Source: CANLBN01 sp050633525
Lineage (GTDB): Bacteria; Pseudomonadota; Gammaproteobacteria; Pseudomonadales; Cellvibrionaceae
Assembly (NCBI GenBank): GCA_050633525.1
Contig: JBOEGR010000008.1
Location: forward strand, 1-64,000
DNA length: 64,000 bases
Reading direction: 5' to 3'
A program made the position numbers and the translations under genes. A model generated the notes under the pieces. The model did not search any database, was not told the origin of the DNA, and saw nothing but the letters and a program-made list of their open reading frames with translations. Shown here piece by piece: positions 42,860 through 50,544 of the stretch. Within the stretch, counting starts at the first letter, position 1; each line of letters begins with the position of its first letter.

Positions 42860-44035
42860 ATGTTTAAATATCAGCAAGGCGCTATATTAGTGATAGCCTT
42901 ACTTATCGTCTCTATTATTACTGCTTTGGCGATTGATTTCTCTTCTCGCTTTCAGTTGTCTATTGGGCGAGCGGATAATAGGATTGCCGCAAGCCGTGTA
43001 CAGCAGTGTGTATTTAGTATTGAAGCTGCAGTCAATTGGGGGCTGCTTGAAGATAGAAAAGAAAATGAGTCTGACCACTTTGGCAGTGAAGAAAAGTGGG
43101 CTGACCCTATAGTTAGGGAGCAGTTAGAAGCTTATGCTGCGACGGATGCTTGCAAAGATGTTGACGGCGTCAATTTATATCTTGAAGATGCCCAAGGACG
43201 CTTTAATTTAAATTTACTGGCCAATAATCGAGAGGATGGCCCAATTGATGCCAGTAAGTCTTTTGAAGAACGTTACAATGCAAATGAAAAACGTCTTATT
43301 CGTTTACTGCAGGCGGTTGAAGAAAATTTAGTGAGTGTTGATGAAGCTCAGCAAATAACAGAAGCAGTGGTTGATTGGGCCGATAGCGATAATACGGTAA
43401 GCGGCAGTGGTGGTGCAGAATCCGATTTTTATTTATCTGAAGATAAACCTTATCGCGCAGCTAACCAATCTTTTGTTAGTGTCACGGAGTTGCGTTTGGT
43501 GAGAGGGATGACAGACGCGATTTATACAGCTATAGAGCCCTATGTGGTTGCTTTACCTGATTCTCAAGTGGGTATTAATATTAATACGGCGCCAATAGAA
43601 GTGATGCGAGCGTTGAATTTACGAACAGCGCCAGAGCCATTGCCGCTTGAGGATGCTCAGACGCTAGAGTCCAGTCGGCCGCTTAAAAAAGACGGCGTTA
43701 TCGTCGATGACCCTTTGCAAAATGGTCAGTCTAACCAGCCGGATAAAGGGCATGCGGAAGTAAAGGATTTTCTTGATAGTAGTGAATTTGTACAGGTATT
43801 TGGTGTGCCTGAGAGGGGGCCGCCCTCTGGGCCGCCGGGCTCGCCACCGCCGCCAAATAATTTGCCGGCACCTGAGGGCTTGACGACAGAAACACAGTAT
43901 TTTTTATTAACGGCAGAAGTTGAAATCGATAAAGTGATACGTCGTTCTTATAGTATGTTGAGAAGAAAAACGGAGCCTCGAACCAATGCCTATCGTATGC
44001 ATACCGTTCGACGTGGTACCGAAAGTGTTTTTTAA
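42860..44035 (+). CDS. gspK: Minor pseudopilin GspK
   Basis: 391 residues from ATG 42860 (AGGTG upstream); a GTG at 42848 is possible. N-terminus QQG-AILVIALLIVSIITALAID lacks the +5 Glu, as usual for GspK. LEDAQGRFNLNLL, VDWADSDNTVSGSGGAE, and INTAPIEVMRALN are GspK blocks. An unusual Pro/Gly-rich insert (PERGPPSGPPGSPPPPNN) lies near residue 325. Confidence 0.93.
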   Translation: MFKYQQGAILVIALLIVSIITALAIDFSSRFQLSIGRADNRIAASRVQQCVFSIEAAVNWGLLEDRKENESDHFGSEEKWADPIVREQLEAYAATDACKDVDGVNLYLEDAQGRFNLNLLANNREDGPIDASKSFEERYNANEKRLIRLLQAVEENLVSVDEAQQITEAVVDWADSDNTVSGSGGAESDFYLSEDKPYRAANQSFVSVTELRLVRGMTDAIYTAIEPYVVALPDSQVGININTAPIEVMRALNLRTAPEPLPLEDAQTLESSRPLKKDGVIVDDPLQNGQSNQPDKGHAEVKDFLDSSEFVQVFGVPERGPPSGPPGSPPPPNNLPAPEGLTTETQYFLLTAEVEIDKVIRRSYSMLRRKTEPRTNAYRMHTVRRGTESVF

Positions 44036-44070
44036 AGCCCTGTTAGGGCCTATAAATAGAGAGTAAGCGC

Positions 44071-45363
44071 GTGGCTGAAAAACTCGTTATTGAATTATTA
44101 GAAGAAGTAACTGAGAAGGTTTTTGATGAAGAGCTTGAGCAGGATAATGCTGAGCTTGGAGATGCCGGTACCGTTGCTGTGACTCGACAATTTCGTTGGG
44201 GCTTTATTGATGAGCTATCTAATTGGCCTGCCGATTCGCATACAGGTTCAGAAGATGATTTGTTGATGTCTTTGTCTCATCAGGCGCAGCCAGCTTTGCT
44301 TTTGGTGCCCGGTGATAAAGTGGTGAGTTTACCCGTCGCCTATAACAAAAAAGAAGCACGCCACTTTCTTAAATTATTACCTTACCAGATAGAAGATGAA
44401 GTCATTGGTTCCGTAGATGAACTGCATTTTGCTGTCAGTAGCAATAAAGAGTCTGAAGTGGTGTCGGTTGCTTATGCGCAAGCGGATTGGATCTCTTCTC
44501 TATTAGAGTGGATGAGTGCGAATAATATTCAAGTTGAATCCTGCATTGCAGATTATCAGAGCCTACACGCCTCTGATGATAATGAATTATTGATTTGGTT
44601 TGATGATGGGCAGGTTTTAGGTCATCGCTCCAATGGTTTGGGTTTTAGTGTCGCGCAGTCTTTTTCCCAAGCATTTTTGAAAGACCTATTGCAAAACCAG
44701 CAAGATATTGCTGAGCCTTGGACTGTGAGAGTTTATGTCGACGATGCCGAAACTCAGGAGATTATCGAGAGCCATATTATGCCTCCTGTCGAATACAGTG
44801 TGGTCATTGGCCCTCCGCCATTGAGTTTTACTCAAACGAATCAGCTTAACTTTTGTACGGGTAAGTTTGGTAAAAAGTTACCGCTAGATGCTTGGTGGAA
44901 AGAAGCTAAGCCCGTTGCAATTTTAGCCGCTGCGGCTATTGCTGTGTTTTTTATTGCAAGCTTTGCCGATATTTATTTGATGAAAAAGCAGCGGGCCGTA
45001 TATCAAGAAGAGATGCTATCCGCTTTTCGAACAGTGGTGCCAAGGGGGGCGGCAACTGATCCGGTTAAACGGCTAAAAGCGATGTTGGGTTCGGCTTCTA
45101 ATGTAAGAGAGCCAAGTCAGGTGGTTTATTTACTATCTAAAGTGGCGCCGGCTTTGGATCAACTAAAAATTAATTTGACCACGTTAAATTACAGTAATCG
45201 TGAACAAGCCTTACGCATCAATATTAAAGCAGATTCCTTTAATGGCGTAGAACAGTTTCGCCAGCAGTTAGATCAGCAAGGTGTGAATGCTGAGCTGCAA
45301 AGTTCCAGTGCTGTCGGGGAAGGTTTTCAGGCGCGTTTAAAAATTGCATTGAAAAAGGCATAG
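44071..45363 (+). CDS. gspL: Type II secretion protein GspL
   Basis: 430 residues from a GTG at 44071 with GAGAG upstream. Cytoplasmic actin-like domain (about 75-270; LLVPGDKVVSLPVAYNKKEARHFLKLLPYQIEDEV), one TM (about 287-306) and a periplasmic ferredoxin-like domain. Recruits GspE and binds GspM. The first 30 residues are acidic and unusual. Confidence 0.92.
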   Translation: MAEKLVIELLEEVTEKVFDEELEQDNAELGDAGTVAVTRQFRWGFIDELSNWPADSHTGSEDDLLMSLSHQAQPALLLVPGDKVVSLPVAYNKKEARHFLKLLPYQIEDEVIGSVDELHFAVSSNKESEVVSVAYAQADWISSLLEWMSANNIQVESCIADYQSLHASDDNELLIWFDDGQVLGHRSNGLGFSVAQSFSQAFLKDLLQNQQDIAEPWTVRVYVDDAETQEIIESHIMPPVEYSVVIGPPPLSFTQTNQLNFCTGKFGKKLPLDAWWKEAKPVAILAAAAIAVFFIASFADIYLMKKQRAVYQEEMLSAFRTVVPRGAATDPVKRLKAMLGSASNVREPSQVVYLLSKVAPALDQLKINLTTLNYSNREQALRINIKADSFNGVEQFRQQLDQQGVNAELQSSSAVGEGFQARLKIALKKA

Positions 45364-45373
45364 GTGAATATCA

Positions 45374-45850
45374 ATGGATAAAGTTATTTCTTGGTGGGAA
45401 GAGCATGATCCTCGCGAGCAAATGATTATCGCAGTCGGTGGTTTTGTTGCTGCAGTCATTTTATTTTTCTTGTTTGTTATTAGTCCAGTGATGGATTGGC
45501 ATGCGCAAGAGAAAAAACGTTTGGGGCAGGCAAAAGAAGATGTCGTAGAAGTTCAGGCTTTAGCGGCGAGAGTGCAGGCTAAAAAAAGAGCCGGTAATAA
45601 TAAAAAAGGTAGCCAAAGTTTGGCTGTCTTAATTGATAATAGCATTCGTGAAAATGAACTGGTCATGAGAGGTTTTCAGCCGGGTTCAAAAAAAGACGCC
45701 CGTTTACGTTTAGAAAATGCGCCTTACCCAGCTCTAACCCAGTGGTTGTATGATTTAGAATATCAGCATAAGGTAAAAATAGAGGACTTGTCTTTAACGC
45801 CATCAAAGTTGGCTGGTAGATTAATGGTGAGTTTGCGTGTAGCTGAATAA
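45374..45850 (+). CDS. gspM: Type II secretion protein GspM
   Basis: 158 residues: WWEEHDPREQMIIAVGG at the N-terminus, one TM (about 18-38) with a PVMDW-type end, then a helical stretch and periplasmic ferredoxin-like domain (YPALTQWLYDLEYQHKVKIEDLSLTP). Partner of GspL in the platform. Confidence 0.93.
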   Translation: MDKVISWWEEHDPREQMIIAVGGFVAAVILFFLFVISPVMDWHAQEKKRLGQAKEDVVEVQALAARVQAKKRAGNNKKGSQSLAVLIDNSIRENELVMRGFQPGSKKDARLRLENAPYPALTQWLYDLEYQHKVKIEDLSLTPSKLAGRLMVSLRVAE

Positions 45851-45928
45851 CAGTTTTTTGGTATTTTCATGTTTAATAAAAATTATATTTTTTTACTCTA
45901 TCTCATTTAGCTATATTTTATTTTCACT

Positions 45929-46729
45929 ATGTTTCTTTTTAAAAAACGTTATTGGCTCACCATTACTTTATTGTTAACCGCCTTTTTGGCTCTGAGAACA
46001 TTTCCGGCTACGTGGGTTGTTTATGCTATTCAAAAAGCGGCACCGGGATTACAAGCGTCTGGTGTGAGTGGCTCCTTATGGAGAGGTGCAGCAGATTATA
46101 GCCAGTGGGTGGATCGGGGGCATACTTTACCCTTAGGTACTTTATCTTGGAGTTTGAGGGGGCTGTCTTTGCTCACCCTCAATCCTTGTATTGATTTTTC
46201 AACACTAACAAGCGAACAATCGATAAAGGGTGCTGCTTGTTATTCTTTATTGGGCGGAAAAGTGGTATTGAGCGATGTCGATATTACCTTGCCAGTATCT
46301 CGTGTGGCTCCTTTCTTTAGTGTTGACCTTAGTGGAAATGTCGATGCTTATATTCAGAAAGCAACATGGCACCAGCAGCAGTTGGGAGAAACAGAATTAA
46401 ATTTACTTTGGCAGAGAGCCTCTTTGTTTAATGGTAATCAATGGCTTGCTTTGGGAAATATCCAAGGTAGAGCAAAAGACGATGGTAGTGGTGGTTTGTC
46501 CTCACAATGGAACCACGTTGAAGATGCTCAGCAAGCTTCACCTCCGCTTGAGTTAGACCTCAGCGCGTCGGTCACGCAATTGACAGCAGCTAAACCCAAG
46601 TTAAACGTGCAAGGCAGTATCGCGCCAAATTCTCAAGGCTCTACAGCCAGTAATGCCTTAAATCAAATGCTGCAATTTATTGGTGAGCCCATTGGTGATG
46701 GCTCATATCGAATCAACATACAAGAATAA
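45929..46729 (+). CDS. gspN: Type II secretion protein GspN
   Basis: 266 residues. One N-terminal TM (about 8-27), then LRTFPATWVVYAIQKAAPGLQASGVSGSLWRGAA, the GspN start, and NLLWQRASLFNGNQWLALGNIQGR. GspN is an accessory inner-membrane protein present only in some type II systems. Last gsp gene; gspO is not in the window. Confidence 0.9.
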   Translation: MFLFKKRYWLTITLLLTAFLALRTFPATWVVYAIQKAAPGLQASGVSGSLWRGAADYSQWVDRGHTLPLGTLSWSLRGLSLLTLNPCIDFSTLTSEQSIKGAACYSLLGGKVVLSDVDITLPVSRVAPFFSVDLSGNVDAYIQKATWHQQQLGETELNLLWQRASLFNGNQWLALGNIQGRAKDDGSGGLSSQWNHVEDAQQASPPLELDLSASVTQLTAAKPKLNVQGSIAPNSQGSTASNALNQMLQFIGEPIGDGSYRINIQE

Positions 46730-46771
46730 TATGCAAGTGCGTCTGAGTGATGGAAATGGGGGTATAGTCAG

Positions 46772-47764
46772 TTGAGGTTCTTTTTTTTCATCCGTCACCC
46801 TTTTGCCTGTTTTGTGTTCTGTCTGTTGTTCAGTTTTGGTAGCAGTGCGGAGTGGTTCAGTGAGCAGCAAGACGCTATGGGAACTCGGATTAGTGTCACT
46901 GTGTGGCATGACAATGCAGTTCTTGCTAAGCAGGCCATTGCTGATGTGATGGCTGAGATGCAGCGTATCGATCAGACTTATAGCCCTTATATTGAGACCA
47001 GTGAGTTATCCAAACTCAATCAAAAGGCGGCGGCTGTGCCTCAAACTATTTCAACAGAAATGGAATTACTGCTGACAACGGCTTATCGTGTCAGCCAGCT
47101 GACGCAAGGTGCTTTTGATATTACCTTTGCGAGTGTTGGCCACCTTTATGATTATCGAAAAAAACAAAGCCCTAGCGCTACTGATAGAGAGAAAAGGCAG
47201 GCCGCTATTGATTATCGCCTAGTCAGTATTCAGGATGGCAAAGTCAGTTTTAAACACCCCGATGTGGTCATCGATCTGGGGGGGATTGCAAAAGGCTATG
47301 CTGCGGATCAGGCCATTGCTATTTTACAGGCTAAAGGGATTCGTCATGGTTCCTTTAGCGCCGGTGGTGATAGCCGTTTGTTGGGTGATCGGCGTGGTCG
47401 CCCTTGGTTGGTTGGGATCGAAAATCCACGCCAGCAAGATGCTATAGCAATCACTTTACCCTTGGATAACACCGCTGTTTCAACATCGGGGGACTATGAG
47501 CGTTTTTTTATTGACCAGCAAACCGGCGAGCGCATACACCATATTATCAATCCAAAGTCGGGTGTCTCAGCTAAAGGGGTTTCAAGTGTGACTATTTTGG
47601 GTGATAAGGGGCTTCAAACAGACCCTTTGTCCACGAGCGTATTTGTGATGGGAGTGGACTTGGGTTTGGCTTTGATTAACAAATTACCCAGTATTGAAGC
47701 GATTATTATCGATTCTGCAGGCAAGGTCCACTATAGTGACGGCTTATCGTTGCCAACGAATTAA
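46772..47764 (+). CDS. FAD:protein FMN transferase, ApbE-like
   Basis: 330 residues; TTG start at 46772 with a G-rich ribosome site (GGGG) about ten bases upstream. Exported (FACFVFCLLFSFGSSA). ApbE motifs: AMGTRISVTVW, DQTYSPYIETSELSKLN, FDITFASVG, DLGGIAKGYAADQA, SFSAGGDSRLLG, TSGDYERFF...HHIINPKSG and DPLSTSVFVMG (metal-binding). Attaches FMN to Thr in RNF/NQR-type or other periplasmic proteins; target not in the window. Starts about 40 bases after gspN. Confidence 0.92.
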   Translation: MRFFFFIRHPFACFVFCLLFSFGSSAEWFSEQQDAMGTRISVTVWHDNAVLAKQAIADVMAEMQRIDQTYSPYIETSELSKLNQKAAAVPQTISTEMELLLTTAYRVSQLTQGAFDITFASVGHLYDYRKKQSPSATDREKRQAAIDYRLVSIQDGKVSFKHPDVVIDLGGIAKGYAADQAIAILQAKGIRHGSFSAGGDSRLLGDRRGRPWLVGIENPRQQDAIAITLPLDNTAVSTSGDYERFFIDQQTGERIHHIINPKSGVSAKGVSSVTILGDKGLQTDPLSTSVFVMGVDLGLALINKLPSIEAIIIDSAGKVHYSDGLSLPTN

Positions 47765-47880
47765 TAGGGGTAAATTGGTAAATTGTGTGCCAATTACCAG
47801 AAAAAAAACGAATACAACGCTATTATTAAGCAATCAAAATGATATCCCTCCTCTATTCTGCCTAGTTTTGTTGTTACAAA

Positions 47881-47939
47881 GGTGCTTAGAAGGTACTTAA
47901 GCGTATTTAAGAAGCACTTGAATAAGGCGCTTGAAAGCG
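47881..47939. repeat. Five imperfect direct repeats phased at about one helical turn
   Basis: Units beginning GGTGCTTAGAA, GGTACTTAAGC, GTATTTAAGAA, GCACTTGAATA and GCGCTTGAAAG. Their CTTRA cores begin at 47885, 47896, 47906, 47917 and 47930 (steps 11, 10, 11, 13). The array lies just upstream of the TPR/Exb operon, so it may bind a regulator. Confidence 0.5.
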
Positions 47940-47964
47940 AAGGTCTGGGATCGAGGAGAGGTAA

Positions 47965-48585
47965 ATGAGCTGCTTACGCTGTAAGTCGAGAATTCTTGAG
48001 GGTCTAATGGGTAATACAAAAAAAACTACGCTAACGCTTGTCATGAGCGTGATATCTGTATTGTGTTTATTGGTGTCTAGCGCCGTTGTAATGGCTCAAA
48101 CAGATGATCCCGAAGCCGTACAACAACAAAAAAATGTTGTTTTAAATCAAGAGGTCGAAGACCTCAAAAAGGCAGCACTCAATCTAAACAGAGATTTATT
48201 GCTGTTGGAAGAGGAGTTACTTTTTCCGGGGAATACACAGGTCGCCGTTTTTGTTTCTATGGATGTGGGTGAATTTTTTCAGCTTGATGCAGTAAAAGTA
48301 AAAATTGATGATCAAGTGATAGGCAGCCACCTTTATACTGAAAAGCAAGTGAGTGCGCTATTTCGCGGTGGAGTTCAGCGCATTTACGTTGGCAATATTA
48401 AGTCTGGTGAGCACGAGATTAGTGCCTTTTTTACAGGTAAAGGCCCGCAAGGCCGAGATTATAAGCGCGCCGCTAAGATGAGCTTTGAAAAAACAAGCGA
48501 GCCTGCATTACTGGAATTACGTATTATTGATTCTACCCAAAAGCTACAACCTGTCTTTGAAGTTAAAGAATGGGAACTCCCTTAA
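47965..48585 (+). CDS. Exported protein of the TPR/Exb operon, unknown function
   Basis: 206 residues from ATG 47965, with a strong AGGAGAGG ribosome site; ATG 48007 would give a neater signal peptide (TLTLVMSVISVLCLLVSSAVVMAQ). A short helical region (NQEVEDLKKAALNLNRDLLLLEEELL) precedes a beta-rich domain: TQVAVFVSMDVGEFFQLDAV, KIDDQVIGSHLYTEKQVSALFRGGVQRIYVGNI, GEHEISAFFTGKGPQGRDY. Relatives are sometimes annotated as AraC regulators, but no helix-turn-helix is visible. Probably periplasmic. First gene of the nine-gene operon. Confidence 0.8.
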   Translation: MSCLRCKSRILEGLMGNTKKTTLTLVMSVISVLCLLVSSAVVMAQTDDPEAVQQQKNVVLNQEVEDLKKAALNLNRDLLLLEEELLFPGNTQVAVFVSMDVGEFFQLDAVKVKIDDQVIGSHLYTEKQVSALFRGGVQRIYVGNIKSGEHEISAFFTGKGPQGRDYKRAAKMSFEKTSEPALLELRIIDSTQKLQPVFEVKEWELP

Positions 48586-48600
48586 GGAGTTATGGGCTAG

Positions 48601-50544
48601 ATGTACTTAATGATAAAAGGTGAGTCTCTCCGTTTTATTTCCTGCTTAAGGCGGATCTTTGCCTGTTTTGCACTTGTGTTCAGTGTTATTACTGCCTGCC
48701 TATTGAGTCCTACTGTTCTTGCTGAAAAGCCCTTACGCAGTGTTGCGGACCTCCGCTATGGTGTCGTCCTCTATGAATACTTTCAAGGTAATCACTTTCA
48801 GTCTTTGAGCGAGTTGATGGTCGCCAAAGAGCGAGGGGGAATACAGGGCCATAAAGACAATCCAGAATTAATCGAAGGTAGTTTAAATCTTGCCTTTGGT
48901 ATGGAGCGTCAAGCAGGTGATATTTATGGTCGTTTACTAGGCGAAGATAAGCCCTTAGCTGTACGCAATGCGGCGTGGTTTTACTTGGCTAAAATTCGTT
49001 ATCAGCGCGGAGAGTTGGACGCCGTTAAGTCGAGTTTAAGTAATATTGTTGAGCCTATTTCAGCCGATTTGGTCGATGAAATGGAAGCCATGAGAATCCA
49101 GCTTCTGATCAAAGAAGCGAAGTTTGACGAGGCTGAGCAAGCCTTGGCAGAGGTTTCTTCTCGCCGTAGTGCGGGAAGGCAATTTCAATATTGGCGGCCT
49201 TATTTAAATTTTAACCTTGGCGCTATTTATGCTCGCTATGAGAAATTAGATCAGGCGCAAAACTTCTTTTCAAAAGTAGCGAATGAACGTTTATCTAAAA
49301 AGTCGTTCTACCATAAAGAGCAACTGGCCTTATATGACAAGGCGTTCATCGCATCAGCATACAGTTATTTCCAGCAACAAGATTACCAACAAGCGATTAA
49401 CGAATTTGGAAATGTTAGGCAGTCAACTCCTCTCGCTAATGATGCCTTGCTCGGCTATGGCTGGGCTAAAGCCAAGTTAGGAGATTATAAAGCAGCATTG
49501 GTACCGTGGACTGTCCTTAGTGAGAGACCAATGGCCGATGATGCCGTTCAAGAATCATTAATCGCTATCCCCTATGCTTATTTGCAATTGGGTGATACCG
49601 CTCGTGCCTTAGATGCTTATGCTCGCGCAGAAGAAGTATTTATTAAAGAGTTGGCTCTAATTGATGAAGCGGGTACGAAAATTCTTGATCAGTCGTTGAT
49701 TGAATTGTTTAAGCTTGATTACGCCGATGCTACCTATAGCTGGCTAGTGCCAGAAAATAATTATTTGGTTGAGCCTGTTTCGCGTTATCTCCTGCCTTTG
49801 TTCTCATTAAACCGATTCCAAAATTCAGTACAAAGTTTATTTGATTTGCACAAAATTCGTTTTCGTTTAGAAGACTGGCAAATTAGTCTAGATTCATACC
49901 GAGACTTAATGGATTATCGCCTTAAGAAATTTCGTTTGCAGCAGGTGCCAGAAGGTTATCGGGATATGACCGCGGAGTTAGAATCTATCACTGCTCAGCG
50001 TAATGAGTTAGCGGCTGTATTTAATCAGGCTCGTCAAGAACAAGATGTTTTCATGTTGCTCGACGAAGACCGTCAAGACATATTAGATATGGTCGAAAGT
50101 GGTGAGCGTAACGCTAACTTATTGTCGGCTAATGGACAAAACACCTCTGAAGAAAATGAATGGTTGGAGCGCTACCGTGGTATGTTGTTGTGGTCGGCCA
50201 ATCTCGATTTTGATGACCGCTTATGGCAAGTTGAAGCGGATATAAAAGCGATTGATGATATATTGAATTCTGCAGGGAATGCCGATAAAAAAATCCAAGG
50301 CCTGTTAACTGATGCTCCTGATATTAAATCAGCTCAAGCTAGAATCGATGACTATTCAAGCCGCGTTAATACTTTGTTGTCGAATAATAGTGCGGTGATG
50401 GCATCTATCGAAGATAACTTGCGTGCGCAATTATTTACGTCTTTAGCCTTGCAGAGGCAGCGTGTGCAATTCTATTTGGGCGAAGCTCGCTTAGCTGTTG
50501 CTCAATTGTACGATAATAAATATTTAGAGAGGGCGCAGCAGTGA
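48601..50544 (+). CDS. TPR-repeat periplasmic protein
   Basis: 647 residues. Signal peptide with a long basic start (FACFALVFSVITACLLSPTVLAE). Many TPR-like helical pairs from about 60 to 400 (ADLRYGVVLYEYFQGNHFQSL, AWFYLAKIRYQRGELDAV, NLGAIYARYEKLDQAQNFFSKV, LLGYGWAKAKLGDYKAALVPW, PYAYLQLGDTARALDAYARAE), then a long helical region to the C-terminus. The stop overlaps the next start by four bases. Predicted to be a periplasmic scaffold. Family seen in TonB/Exb-type clusters; function unknown. Confidence 0.85.
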   Translation: MYLMIKGESLRFISCLRRIFACFALVFSVITACLLSPTVLAEKPLRSVADLRYGVVLYEYFQGNHFQSLSELMVAKERGGIQGHKDNPELIEGSLNLAFGMERQAGDIYGRLLGEDKPLAVRNAAWFYLAKIRYQRGELDAVKSSLSNIVEPISADLVDEMEAMRIQLLIKEAKFDEAEQALAEVSSRRSAGRQFQYWRPYLNFNLGAIYARYEKLDQAQNFFSKVANERLSKKSFYHKEQLALYDKAFIASAYSYFQQQDYQQAINEFGNVRQSTPLANDALLGYGWAKAKLGDYKAALVPWTVLSERPMADDAVQESLIAIPYAYLQLGDTARALDAYARAEEVFIKELALIDEAGTKILDQSLIELFKLDYADATYSWLVPENNYLVEPVSRYLLPLFSLNRFQNSVQSLFDLHKIRFRLEDWQISLDSYRDLMDYRLKKFRLQQVPEGYRDMTAELESITAQRNELAAVFNQARQEQDVFMLLDEDRQDILDMVESGERNANLLSANGQNTSEENEWLERYRGMLLWSANLDFDDRLWQVEADIKAIDDILNSAGNADKKIQGLLTDAPDIKSAQARIDDYSSRVNTLLSNNSAVMASIEDNLRAQLFTSLALQRQRVQFYLGEARLAVAQLYDNKYLERAQQ

